Assembly: GCA_002329365.1 (NCBI GenBank)
Contig: DCUB01000034.1
Coordinates: 1-64,000 of the forward strand
DNA from: Ruminococcaceae bacterium UBA1425
GTDB lineage: Bacteria; Bacillota; Clostridia; Oscillospirales; Acutalibacteraceae
Direction: 5' to 3'
Length of the DNA: 64,000 nt
The notes beneath the pieces were generated by a model. The model ran no database searches. It was not told the DNA's origin and saw only the letters and a program-made list of their open reading frames with translations. A program made the position numbers and the translations under genes. Numbering within the stretch: the stretch's first letter is position 1; each line of letters begins with the position of its first letter. Positions 57,501 through 60,899 of this stretch are shown piece by piece.

Positions 57501-59365
57501 GCAGCGGCAAGCGTAAGGGCTGTGCAGGTAGTGTCGACGGCGGTTGTTCCGGAAATTGTCCATGACTTTCCTGACGCCGCCGCGGAGCCGGAGCTGAACG
57601 TCTGACCGCCGAAGGTAATGTTTGAGATGTTGCCGGTTGCCACGTCTGTCCAGTTTGTGCTGTTTGTGCCGTTCGACGCCTGAACGGAAATTGTGACGCT
57701 TCCGCCGGAGAAGTTTAACGGCTTGAAGTAAATCCTCGCGCTTGTCGCGGACGCAAGAGTCTTATTCTGTTCCGCCGTGCCGCTTGTGCTTACGCCGTAG
57801 AAATACTGGCCGGTTCTGCCGTTGTGCGGCGTGAGGTAAATTGTTTCGGGTGCATAAAAGGTGGCGCGGGGCTTAAGGGCGTCGTTTTCGCCCTCGGTAA
57901 AGTTTGCGCTGACAATATTCTGGCACGCCGTCATCGCGTTGTTGAGGTTCGTCAGAGCGGTGTTGACCTCGGATTGCGTGGCGTATGGCTTGCCGAGTGC
58001 GGCAAAAGCACTCTGCCTTGCCGTAATAAGACTATTATATGCCGTGCTCCAGCCCGAGTAGGCGTAGGAGGAGCGCCAGTTTTTCTCCATTGAGTCGCGC
58101 AGCGCCGTGCGGAGCGCCGCCTTGTTTACCCTTATTACCGTTAAACCGTATTGGTAGTAGATATTAACACGCGAGGAGGAGGAACGTTCCATCTTAACGT
58201 GGCACTGCATTGTGTAATCGGTTGTTCCCGAGCTTGACGAGAGCGCGCTGTTCAGGCTGTAAAGACCGCGGTATATGCTGTTTGAGTCGTTAGGGTAATC
58301 GACGTTAGACGCAATGGTAACGTTACCGTCGGTTGAGTTATAGTCGAAATTGTGCGATTCTGAGCTTGACTCGGTACCGTGAACCATTACGCCCGCCTTG
58401 AGGTTCGGAAGCTGATTAAGGTTTGAGTAACGGCTTACGTCGGCGTATATATGGCCGTAAACAGTGCTTGCGCCGCCAAATGTTTTGGACTTATCTCCGG
58501 ATAGTGTTCTGCCCGCCCACCAGATGCCGCCGTTGCCGGCAAGGAGATAGTTTCCTTCGCCTGCGGAGCCGTCGTTGTATATGTATGCCGAATTGTTCTC
58601 CTGATATAACGTCTGGTAACTGTCGATGGTGCCGCTGCTTTGCCCCGCTATCGTCGGCCAGCCGACAAGCGGATTCTGCGCATATGCCGGCATGGCTTTA
58701 CCGCTTGTGGTGTTGTACTGGTCGTAATAGTTGCTGTAAGAGCCGCTTATGCCGCCAACCTTGTGGAGACCCATCATAAACGGGAAACCGGCGAAATCGG
58801 GAAAGTTGCCTATGGAAGCTTCGTAAGTATAGCCGCCCGCGACGCCGACAAGGTTGTCAAGGTTCGGGTAATAGGCGTACATGTAGGCGGTGTGGGAATA
58901 GCTTTTGCCGTCGGCTGTGAACGTGGCGGTAATAGATATCGGCCCGTCGTATACGGAGGTTGTGCTTTGCTCCGTTACGGTCCACGCCTTGACCTGGGAA
59001 GAATCCGTCTGCGTCTGAAGGCTCAGAGTCGTGCCGCTGCCCGCCGAAATCTGGACGTTTGTCATCGGCATTGTGCATGACAGATAAATAAGACCGGAAG
59101 TCTGGTTGGGGCTTACGTTCAGCGTTCCGTTTGACTGGCAGTCGACAAAATACTGGAAGGCGTACGGCTGACTCCCCACTCCCTTAACCGGGTTGAGGTA
59201 AACCGTCTCCGGAACATAGAATTTTATTGTAGGCTCCAGCTTTGTGGTCAGCGTGGTTACGTCAAGAAACGCGCTGACGTCTATGCCGAGGTCGGCAAAG
59301 AAGAACGTGGTCAGCACCATTACGGTGACCAACAGCCAGCTGAGCCCTTTCTTTAAAGTCTTCAT
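36479..59365 (-). CDS. Giant exported InlB-type repeat protein, about 7,628 residues
   Basis: One uninterrupted frame of 22.9 kb. The product starts with a signal peptide (KTLKKGLSWLLVTVMVLTTFFF, about the first 30 residues) and so is exported. From the N-terminus: a domain found twice (FYVPETVYLNP and FYAPETIYLTP starts), a long block of InlB/Flg_new-type repeats (GYTFxGW, YAxW) mixed with divergent InlB repeats (TGYHFxxW, MPAxDVTVxA) and MucBP-like modules, a central non-repeat block, a second repeat block with a 1-kb super-repeat, and a non-repeat C-terminus. Repeats of this family form beta-rich rods in adhesins such as InlB. GGGAGG lies seven bases upstream of the ATG at 59365; an in-frame ATG at 59371 is too close. 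I see no LPXTG, SLH, dockerin or C-terminal membrane helix. A role in adhesion or matrix is inferred. Confidence 0.92.
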   Translation of the reverse strand: MKTLKKGLSWLLVTVMVLTTFFFADLGIDVSAFLDVTTLTTKLEPTIKFYVPETVYLNPVKGVGSQPYAFQYFVDCQSNGTLNVSPNQTSGLIYLSCTMPMTNVQISAGSGTTLSLQTQTDSSQVKAWTVTEQSTTSVYDGPISITATFTADGKSYSHTAYMYAYYPNLDNLVGVAGGYTYEASIGNFPDFAGFPFMMGLHKVGGISGSYSNYYDQYNTTSGKAMPAYAQNPLVGWPTIAGQSSGTIDSYQTLYQENNSAYIYNDGSAGEGNYLLAGNGGIWWAGRTLSGDKSKTFGGASTVYGHIYADVSRYSNLNQLPNLKAGVMVHGTESSSESHNFDYNSTDGNVTIASNVDYPNDSNSIYRGLYSLNSALSSSSGTTDYTMQCHVKMERSSSSRVNIYYQYGLTVIRVNKAALRTALRDSMEKNWRSSYAYSGWSTAYNSLITARQSAFAALGKPYATQSEVNTALTNLNNAMTACQNIVSANFTEGENDALKPRATFYAPETIYLTPHNGRTGQYFYGVSTSGTAEQNKTLASATSARIYFKPLNFSGGSVTISVQASNGTNSTNWTDVATGNISNITFGGQTFSSGSAAASGKSWTISGTTAVDTTCTALTLAAAPTEGGYKFLRWQAAYTVNGRTYYTYAYTICYNPFTQPIAAATRVKNDNGPYHDTFFLQTVGWVVGIHSHNASGGKDANSYLYYLQRFATSGWRGDPKARNLDDTGVEGAYLQNASLRNANYLNKEISENSTKNYTCNAPTGYLTVDTSRFTNYDYLPFFYAGNYVTDTEGTKDAGYVQVYNTTSDKWVDRSPCDRQADPPYESKIRGNISTGTFNVTGFATKGRSGGTTNITSIMPVSVTAVNKATIRSTYYTAVAKCQQPSWYATGYNTYQNSILDLAIKVGDPDNANASGSANEGELARASGTSTVTHVSSGTNYNGQTNAQIIGTPVETKSFNYGDWVCAYYDNIPGYTATSYTCYNGSTNLSSYVQGGSAQGEYWIASADFSPVTWTFTYAPKTYTVTYNLNKGSGSSTPSFDGSTTQTQTTSVTYHSKFTVGSKGGVSKPAPTRTGYDFAGWLFSATGAIVQHDAQINWTYPQNETFTAQWDVRNYVVEYDNEFHFGQWVSATGFAVGYGTYQADIDNNRFYYTANSSADSFTEPYTGPNSYIMTLIPGHTYRMSVNAYRVQNVGGEWERIAGEPSLRNFIFAYPNTNCSSSEWTLWSSTDKTYDASTGLYHQEIEFTLPAGKPYVTMRLGIMNAIQSVAFENYMIQDVSARSATGLTASDYSIAYPPQSLVSYDNAFSTATGINGADGLATTSIKGYTFQGWYTGKNGTGTNITSSTSMTSSVYTGTNTPAAVEGEKSIHLWSKWTPTTYTISYNLNGSTTAPATNGAGNPTSYTIESATINLAQPTRTGFDFTGWTGSNGTTPQTSVSIPSGSTGNKSYTANWSAHKYNIVFNGNGASGILGGSTASINNVSYDTWVNLTANGFTMNIDDAGGWHTLTFQGWDTSPAGTTVVYSNQQSVINLSAVNGATVNLYAVWGKSPSSISGTTRITPDGTSGFIVYASVLTAAGVTLHGTNPVYTDTVYSSINLSTGVQSDTVRVFDYLNEATGKVSGVMTNGTSLWKSTILRSSHNNSGGNPGSSDETKYYKTYVVARSTDGSSVASRSGTTAAPPIEYLDTAYFPRVTFDSNGGSAITLKTQNGTGTTLPNNYYYAGYGLLDDGDNNPSDDTQFNYYGNVGWPSANPTKTYYDFKGWYTTPTGTTQVTAASPIRENKDHTIYAQYTLHNYTITYNLGGTTNSPVTNNVNNPATYTYEDAVTIYPPSRPGYTFEGWTGSWFGGTLSQPTIAYHSSGNKTLTATWSIINYTITYTMNGGTNHANNPSSYNIENAAITIQQPTKTGYTFTGWTGSNGTTPQTSVTIPAASTGNKTYTANWTPNTNTPYKVEHYIKNTSGSYPSTPNHTDNLTGTSDATVVLVDKKNSSYEVLGGIAYHHAEVDGTTVTSTTIKPNGSLVIKLYYDRSSYAVTLAMDTGISTVTGSGTYYYGASVSLNATLATGYEWDTVNGWSVTSGQTSAQAASTTQAYNFTMPTGAVYLTANARPITYTISYTLNGGAATNNTTYTVETPTFTLNNPTRTGYIFAGWTGTGITGSSTSVQIAQGSTGNRSYTATWTAITYTLKYNPGDGGSGTVVNQTITYDDSTDVFKTVAQCGFTKTGYTFVNWNTNANGSGTTYTAGAGIPNLSSTNGATVNIYAIWSINSYTLTANVSGGGGIIQSIKSGTTTISSGSDVAYNSTVTIRAQANTGYHFVSWGYSMPTANITDLDDDDRENENEGVETYYGIGQSMFKMPASDITVTATFAVNKYTVTLLQTSATTQATTTSVTATYGSAMPAISSLPSRTGYTFDGYQYGATKYYKADGTSNNNWNRTSNTELSPIWSARQFTLSFNANGGSCSLASKTVVYDSPYGAEDGNGDTWPITANGYVVTRTGYNFAGWFTSATGGTEVTAATIYQTAGNSTVYAHWTAIDFTLKVAVSGSGSIYSVTKGGADIKASATSGSGAEVACDSSVVIVARASTGYHFTTWSYVTAPPAVTLTPTEEWIDQISDTADEYYRDGKSSFLMPAGDVTVTANFAANTYTVSFQKQSGTGGTSSTVATYNASLPSITPPTRTGYTFGGYYDQTGGAGVQYYSASGTGVITWDKTVNSTLYAKWTIITYNISYTLGGGSATNPATYNVETPTFTLTNPTRTGYNFAGWTGTGIADSSTSVTIAQGSTGDRSYTATWNVITYNITYTLGGGTNHPNNPPTYTIESAQIALQPPTRTGYTFTGWTGSNGTTKQMLVVIPTGSYGDKSYTANWDPNSTTPYTVEHYVMNTSGVYPGTATATTGGTGTSDATLTLSTCVNPDLLVPNGIVYSYGTVDDIETTTTTIRPDGLLVVKLYYERRPYNVTLTAGYGINSVSGGATNVLYGAGVNIDAVVKTGYTWNNWTYTSGGAAFNSVKNYTGTMPAGNLALTANATLNTYNISYTLNGGTIPSPYNNPTSYTVESANITLVNPVRTGYTFLGWSGTGITDKSMSVTIPAGSTGSRSYTANWAANTNTPYTVSHYLMNTSGTGYALVGEPVAHTGITGDTLTLSDLKDSSITVVGGIVYHHGTDGTLDEDNNEVTVTTTTIKADGSRAIKLYYDRVQYTITLTKGTGITAVTGEGTYRYGAAIEINATVATGYTWSAWTYTTGGATFSTTKNYTSTMPANNLTLTATTTKNIYTITYHDSIDATNPNRTTYTVTDSFTISALSKPGYTFDGWTGSNGSVKQQTVYVASGSTGDLEFTANWTKHTNTPYVVKHFVMTTDGAYDESNATLTENLTGPTDEPLLIANLKKTSAAYNTPNGIAYEYATLEGSQTHIDSTTIAGDGSRIIRIYYKRFDHDVTLTKGTGVSAVTGAGTYYYGAAVQIRATLETGYSWSEWTVTSGQTSAQPASTTRNYDFSMPAGDVNLTANATVTNYTISYTLNGGTLPSGYPQSYTYFAAAALMAPTRTGYTFVGWTGSNGGTPQTSVTIPAGSTGNKSYTANWSAISYTISYTDAQGATNSNRTSYTIEDTPFTIGALSKTGYTFDGWTGSNGETPQTTVTVAGGTTGNLAYTANWTANVNTLTIGVDEGSIYYYTGEYMGTVTATVSDVPIIEDAADISSEDSQGSVAFGTLVELTATSVRGFYFTGWNIVSGGITLAQTPNASFYMPDDDVIVTASFDIVTYTIVFDKNAESGVTGTVNDQIVSYYGDMYGYLMYPDEEGNYYERVGYDLIGWAATPTGSAVLYGYDDISGESDCALTPVNGETVTLYAVWEPINYVVKYYANLNDTAPYTGEQTVTQTVAYDETAYYLPANTFTRPGYSFAGWTDARNSGSQYFAGASFINLSSQPTTINRYAKWSINSYTVTFNRNGYTDLTGAQTVGGIKYVNGTSANWPANVSLNYDSTFTLPGDGFGTNGYFYMNKTNERRYLIGWTDVSGGTTVKYDKGETFTVTDNITLYAVWSADYYPLDTALTSFQNSYITYSGKTTDPITGNITGGTIVSGLLPASSVNDPNYASGGGYTDILEDYGYFDGMYHWVPGNPSAAYNDFTVTSLTTLENAYAAAKYYQVLNPTAHTDLISRADGDGANGDIAAMVSALNSAVSGLVLEPANLDEYIDTSSVCAGAGHTTVTTSENYPPCETYGEFDNSHSFNSIIGLCDDIFDLFKVGNNYVFKSGGEYVQNANCIYTTQSVEALYNAVYKADKTGYYYMLYDSATGNLKIKIPSQYVVRNTTRNIADAYHDLLQLKSADYTYFTELLDDYLSEYWGDLYPGTNVTSDNMSSYFTEASILVVVSFYDDVLMPGGSIVNPLTIVEQDYVDDTFGEQLKDYIEALVPKSASYVNIFKLINDIPHNPTNPDYIYRYPSDDTNVSETLSIWLAAYASNGPYNEATGKYDYNFNSTRTFTRLDSTTGTINNFDMNYLNSTYTAASVSALREAIDNIDWTLNSFYQAGIDETVGSSYAAGSYARILSDAIAGLTLKTFTVYLYYNYDRNLSGVTNDAGDMFNYYTANYFGGPSFTFGSQATFAPGTLTRAGYTFMGWSDDPGAIVENSTYATDQETGAFNFAIYDDVTLYAVWTINTLNVQMDPNGGTFSSGDNPTSIRTVPLNFGATYVLPNGTGASLTLSRAGYTFAGWSIISDAAINNGVQGDESSIAANGFTFTMGAGNAVVQASWTPKQYSIVFDSNGGSGTMASMTNLNYGQTYTLTTNAFTPPTGHSFAGWNTAANGSGTSYTDGQQVTSVCTCENGDFSRTLYAQWSVNSYSLTMAATNGTATAKWSGQTTPVSSGSVPYNAEVTIAASNNTGYHFTGWTVNPSGVTIVNDKFMMPAANLTVTASFEINTYYVSFHGGTGATGSMSNQDFVYNVNEALNANAFSKTGHSFIGWATSAGSSEVAYDNCEEIGSENGNALTTAHNVIVPLYAVWSINSYTLTIDNANGTQTTTQVQFGAQKSLSQPSRTGYIFNGWVIEMDGTYTVASTVTGNSVTMGDGDATVTAQWTPIKYTIAFNAGEGATGSLAPMTDCEYGESYYLTLFEEGTMAKTGHYFVGWELTISENEMLTFTDGEEVSNLTAVDGATVTLYAQWEVEGYDLTIMYDDYYYTYPSAYSTSGEYYLTPDDGQATSVKYGTEMQLDCLMYYDGYHFVSWYVISDATVEISETGVFTMPAAEVIIQPVVAVNTYIVSFDAYGGSGTKESESFTYDDYVFNIPVNDFFTKTGYEFLGWATYPGGYVDYYDGDMIFADGSWQDGEEITLYAVWSAIDYTLVVTAGENGSITSVIKGSSENITSDATGGGAAVNYNDQIAITAAADTGYHFTGWTVTEGGATLANASAASTTFTMPAADVTIEAGFEANTYTITFSSPNATTPGTGSTVATYGQAMPAITPPARTGYTFTGYYTATSGGTKYYNGDGTSAKACDLTANTTLHAQWSINGYGLTLTVEPSTYGTATATWTGQAAGVTSGTVNYNDTVTITAFANTGYHFVKWEVITENATLGNINNTTTTFTMPASDVTVKASFAVNSYTVRFHMNEGSGTQMDDQLFSYHTSQNLSLNTYTRTGFEFLGWSKSQTATTPSYTDGQSIGSENALTPTHGDLIILYAVWDEIDYTLTIDLDDGSTPTEITLNYNDEYNLTMPTRTGYVFSEWTISTDESATVESTVDEYGTVVMGDGDTTVTAVWTPRTYSIYFNGNGATSGATASMTNLNYGQDYQLSANGFTRTGHTFAGWNTQANGSGTSFSGGATVNSLCTGEVGNTSITLYAQWTLNSNDLTITVEPSAYGTATATWAGQSTGVTSGTVSYNTTVSLSAVANTGYHFVVWEVITENATLGDIYSAVTTFTMPDADVTVKALFAVNTYTVSFNGNQATGGTMTNQEFSYFTPQNLKTNGYVRTGYLFLGWALSGDATVASFADGAELNSNNALTNTHGATVTIYAVWSKQTYTLTIDPDNESATTTQSLAYGATYMLPTVTKRGYTYNGWAVTEMAETATVQTSITGGNSLVMGDGDTTVTAQYVANTYTITFNANGGSGSMNDMICTYDVAVSLTPNAFTAVSGLNFDGWNTKADGTGTTYQNGQLVVNLCEGVTGDNSIVLYAQWSANSYTLTLTVESGAYGTATATWTGQTTGVTMGSVHYNDTVYLKAVANTGYHFVEWSIVPGSGSASITDPTLSETSFSMPANNLTLKANFAINQYRVAFSANGGSGTAMETQYFTYNVTQALSLNTYSRAGYTFIGWSLSASGTVEYVDGAEIGSTNAVTEQHNVTVTLYAVWDEISYVLTIDPDNGTAVTTYDVEFGENFTIPEGQASPTKLGYTFSHWTAISAPGATIPATISYGTIITVGDSDVTAKAIYTANTYTIAFNANGGTGSMSSIPATYDVPVELPENEFTAPEGKVFSSWNTAADGSGTAYNENQEVSNLASANGATVTLYAQWIIGNYTLTFDPTLGSLLSGEPNKKTISFGSTFLSGPSISATPVENYWPSDPTLSLTFDGGAEVSFQFLGWYNGTEDELGNVTYGTLVTTNSLVLTTGDRTVYAKWAATGNDIEVFETTISDAQEINLNHYDEAAIEALDDELVELFGEDHALNQLEVLTYKAAITSAYEELEQSIIANDGAGPKINVFETKDKQLSELNDPAFGRYLDDEGQYNETTLISQVESLGDISYVFPGKAHYTYYCYTNNESPLILVNIADVAGTNGRVSYPTMAQIDTVGTNASGQKRTRTGTVLSGWMQYTSDTPETATDRSNDYEILDMTVSSPYASKYIYAGSACGGKSGYEYYGQSQYIVLRPTFDKIFSGNKQYALYTITAYDDSYESLVASQTSLAGAGEYGSFATGSSIATSTNADITPNNTVTIYVEYKNVTGFDGTDCGGQIEGTNQPGGYLQCYTKYSAEKKFQTVDYLYRISGGATNDELLLTVPDAELATKYVANDPQFGQTNLGNFYQMVPSDSEVVAKYFEVYDQAKSGGATEAEATKLAGRAATALANAEIKAKLESGAMTAAMLKNPTIHQVPGEYYIWPQANASFMQTYCPAPTREHTLVYVHLADRWGNEFTSVVRRDYLDKSSPTFTNIVTGSITVNEYGGATIKHIKILTYTKLDTRHLVNVQPYSATVVDYSWNVADNTLTVTGLDPNLNSGMYVLYVEDHAGINNSTVIRCDSEGRFTITICDEYMPQNYQPTTPEDFDEGVEPEDLQNETGTAEAPPVDTELSVMTIETADADEAGGNTLEPNSELTVENREIEEVKAGNNVNISYSFTLNEVYTVNLFTRPNRDYNITLKSTKGGSIRTYVNNQFVAPQGGKLLIPGGSNVQVKIITYSGYELSSLTLTDSAGTVTPLDGSYTAEIYDDVTITAYFVESTAYNTVTVNNGTVNGKDTVKVSPYTQVIAIANKAPEGKVFAYWASGGADGSIVSYDEVYMFYATADVTLTAVYTDESVAVQPSIVMDPASASHITTVNGKYSLAYSGKLTIPAGYTLVEFGLVLSNQPSEYYTDENFVIGGSINGVNTVKIKGESLTEQGQFKINVNGVAPGATRAGRMYMVCKDAQNNEVLIYSSTWSVLTTPAD
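39545..45700 (-). repeat. Second repeat block with a four-unit super-repeat
   Basis: About residues 4560-6610. Units repeat in the order A (SIVFNGNG...GHTFAGWNT..YAQW), B (YGTATATWTGQ...TGYHFVxW...FTMPA), C (VRFHMNEGSGT...FLGW...YAVW), D (YTLTIDxDNG...VTMGDGDTTVTAxW). The B units lie near 44810, 43800, 42800, 41795 and 40800, giving a period of about 1 kb. Near 43.2-42.9 kb the D-A pair is replaced by different units. Confidence 0.8.
45700..47250 (-). other. Central non-repeat block of the giant protein
   Basis: About 515 residues (about 4040-4560) that break the repeat rhythm. It is richer in helix-forming segments (LTTLENAYAAAKYYQVL, ALREAIDNIDWTLNSF) and lacks the GYTFxGW motif. It could be a spacer or a binding domain; no family is recognised. 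Confidence 0.6.
47250..56310 (-). repeat. First InlB-type repeat block of the giant protein
   Basis: About residues 1020-4040. Around 28 units of 70-100 residues, most beginning like YTISYTLNGG and ending like RTGYTFxGW...YTANW or YAVW. Divergent units with TGYxWxxW and MPAGD are interspersed. Four MucBP-like modules (TPYxVxHYxxNTSG, ending KLYYDR) lie near 53500, 50740, 50030 and 49320. Confidence 0.85.
56310..59365 (-). other. N-terminal part of the giant protein: signal peptide and duplicated domain
   Basis: About residues 1-1020. After the signal peptide, one domain starts with FYVPETVYLNP (near 59200) and a diverged copy with FYAPETIYLTP (near 57850). Both copies later contain a similar stretch ending in AGVMV/AGNYV after DVSRYSNL/DTSRFTNY. 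Each is followed by a helical, FIVAR-like stretch with VNKAALRTAL or VNKATIRSTY (near 58120 and 56775). I do not recognise the domain. Confidence 0.7.
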
Positions 59366-59502
59366 ATTCATTCCTCCCAGAAAAATAAACTTGAATATTT
59401 GTGTCTCCGTTTGCCTAAACGCGGATTTGCCTTGAACTCTTCGTATATTTCCCGCACCCGCGCGAGGCGGAAGCGAGCCTGTATATCTTAAGGCACTTTA
59501 GG

Positions 59503-59541
59503 AGCCGTATATCATGCGCACCCTGCGCGGCAGATACGGCT
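59503..59541 (-). promoter_or_regulatory. Long hairpin in the leader of the giant gene
   Basis: Outer arms ATACGGCT (59534-59541) and AGCCGTAT (59503-59510) pair perfectly, and inner arms GCGCA/TGCGC (59516-59520 and 59524-59528) close a 3-nt loop, with a symmetric 5-nt internal loop. It lies in the putative 270-nt 5' leader. A role in mRNA stability or attenuation is possible. No known riboswitch was recognised. Confidence 0.5.
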
Positions 59542-59648
59542 GAACCCTGTGTTTTTAAAGCGCCGCGAAAAAAGAATTGTTTTGCCCGAAAAGATACTTT
59601 AACGTAAACTTAGGCATGTTAATCCTTTATAAACTATGATACATTATT

Positions 59649-59677
59649 ATACTATCACACGGCACACAAATTGTCAA
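59649..59677 (-). promoter_or_regulatory. Candidate promoter of the giant gene
   Basis: On the minus strand a consensus TTGACA (59672-59677), 17-bp spacer, then TAGTAT (59649-59654). An overlapping perfect TATAAT (59646-59651) would leave a 20-bp spacer. Either way the leader is about 270-280 nt long. A TTGTTA-AATA-TAACAA inverted repeat lies just upstream (59702-59717). Confidence 0.55.
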
Positions 59678-59996
59678 CAAGTAATGTAAAATAAAATGAT
59701 GTTGTTAAATATAACAATTTGTTTGCGATTTTTTTCGTTATTTTCAGCTCTGTCATACAGGTTGTTGTCCGCCGCGGAATACAATCAATATTTTGTATGC
59801 GAAAAATAATTCGGCATCAAAATTCCATATTGTTATATTGTTTCGGATTTTTATTATGGCAATACCGAGGGGATATGCGCACGGCGGTGCTATAAATCTT
59901 TCCGGGCGGTTTTTATCGCTGTTTTTTGCTTTTTTCGTTGCAAAGTGTTTCAAAATATGGTTAAATGTACACGAAATACCGAAACGGGGGGTTTTT

Positions 59997-60848
59997 ATGT
60001 TAAACTCTGTGCTTCGCATATTAAAAGCGCCGTTTTTTCTTCTTTTCGCGCTCGTCGCCATATATGTCAACAACGGCGATTTGCCGGCAAAGGAGGATTT
60101 CCTCGAGCCTCAAAGCACGCAGACGTTTGTGCTTTTTGACGCGCTTTTCCGCGCTCAGGGCGTAACAAACGACGGCGAATATTTTTATTTCAGCTGGAAT
60201 TACGGTCTTTTGAAGACGGAGCTTGACGGCGAAACGGTTGTGCGGCAGAACCTCTGCGCGATTCCCTTCGATTTGCTGAAGCTCGGCTGCGGGCATATCG
60301 GCGGCATCACCTATTACAACGGCAGGATATACGCCACAATAGAGGACAGCAAGGTTTTTAAGCATCTCTACATGGCGCGCTACGACGCCGGAACGCTTGA
60401 ACTTATCGACTACAAAGCGCTGCCGCTTGAGCGCCACGAAAACGGCGTTCCCTGGTGCGCCGCCAACCCCGACGAGGGAGTTATTTATTCCGCGCGTCGC
60501 GATCGTATAGAGGAGCTTAATGTCTACGACGCAGAAACGATGGAATTTATACGCACCGTGCCGCTAACCTCCGACTTCCCCGTCCACAAGGTTCAGGGCG
60601 GCGAAATGTACGACGGCACGCTTTATCTTGCCGTCAGCCGCGACAGGCACGCCGTGTTTTCCGTCGACGTTTCGACGGGCAGGGTAAAAATCGCGTTCGA
60701 GCGGAACCTTGCCGACGGCTCGGAGGGTGAGGGCATTACAGCTCTGCCTATGGACGACGGCTCGCTGTTCCACGTCCTCGATATAGCGAAAATAAAGCTC
60801 GGCGTCCATTTCCGCCACTACACGCCCGATGTCGTCCGGGCGGAATGA
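59997..60848 (+). CDS. Exported or membrane-tethered beta-propeller-like protein
   Basis: A 283-residue protein. Residues 5-25 (VLRILKAPFFLLFALVAIYV) are a membrane anchor or uncleaved signal. The remainder is strand-rich with repeated short segments such as GGITYYNGRIYATIED, GGEMYDGTLYLAVSRD and GEGITALPMDDGSLF, which suggests a beta-propeller of the quinoprotein/YncE type. No enzyme motif is recognised. The ATG at 59997 has a GGGGGG ribosome-binding site upstream. It is divergent from the giant gene and is followed by an amidohydrolase after about 50 bp. A repeat-like GTGGCGCACC...GTGCGCCC lies between (60862-60886). Confidence 0.7.
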   Translation: MLNSVLRILKAPFFLLFALVAIYVNNGDLPAKEDFLEPQSTQTFVLFDALFRAQGVTNDGEYFYFSWNYGLLKTELDGETVVRQNLCAIPFDLLKLGCGHIGGITYYNGRIYATIEDSKVFKHLYMARYDAGTLELIDYKALPLERHENGVPWCAANPDEGVIYSARRDRIEELNVYDAETMEFIRTVPLTSDFPVHKVQGGEMYDGTLYLAVSRDRHAVFSVDVSTGRVKIAFERNLADGSEGEGITALPMDDGSLFHVLDIAKIKLGVHFRHYTPDVVRAE

Positions 60849-60899
60849 CAGAATGACAGTAGTGGCGCACCTGCGTGTGCGCCCGTTAAGGAGAAACGC

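Larger units (their letters stand above)
59366..59996. other. 631-bp divergent intergenic region
   Basis: Holds the leader and promoter of the giant gene on the minus strand, the inverted repeat TTGTTA-AATA-TAACAA (59702-59717) and AT-rich DNA leading to the beta-propeller gene on the plus strand. No further gene is supported. A long upstream extension of the plus-strand frame (from 59793) lacks coding character. Confidence 0.7.

Noticed and set aside
59390..59460. Cyclic-di-GMP riboswitch in the leader of the giant gene
   Set aside because: A GGCAAA...GACACAAA pattern loosely resembles the first stem of a GEMM motif, but the second stem with its tetraloop receptor is missing and conserved positions differ.
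59793..59996. N-terminal extension of the beta-propeller protein (start at 59793)
   Set aside because: No ribosome-binding site there, AT-rich and non-coding in character, while the ATG at 59997 has a strong GGGGGG and opens straight into a membrane segment.
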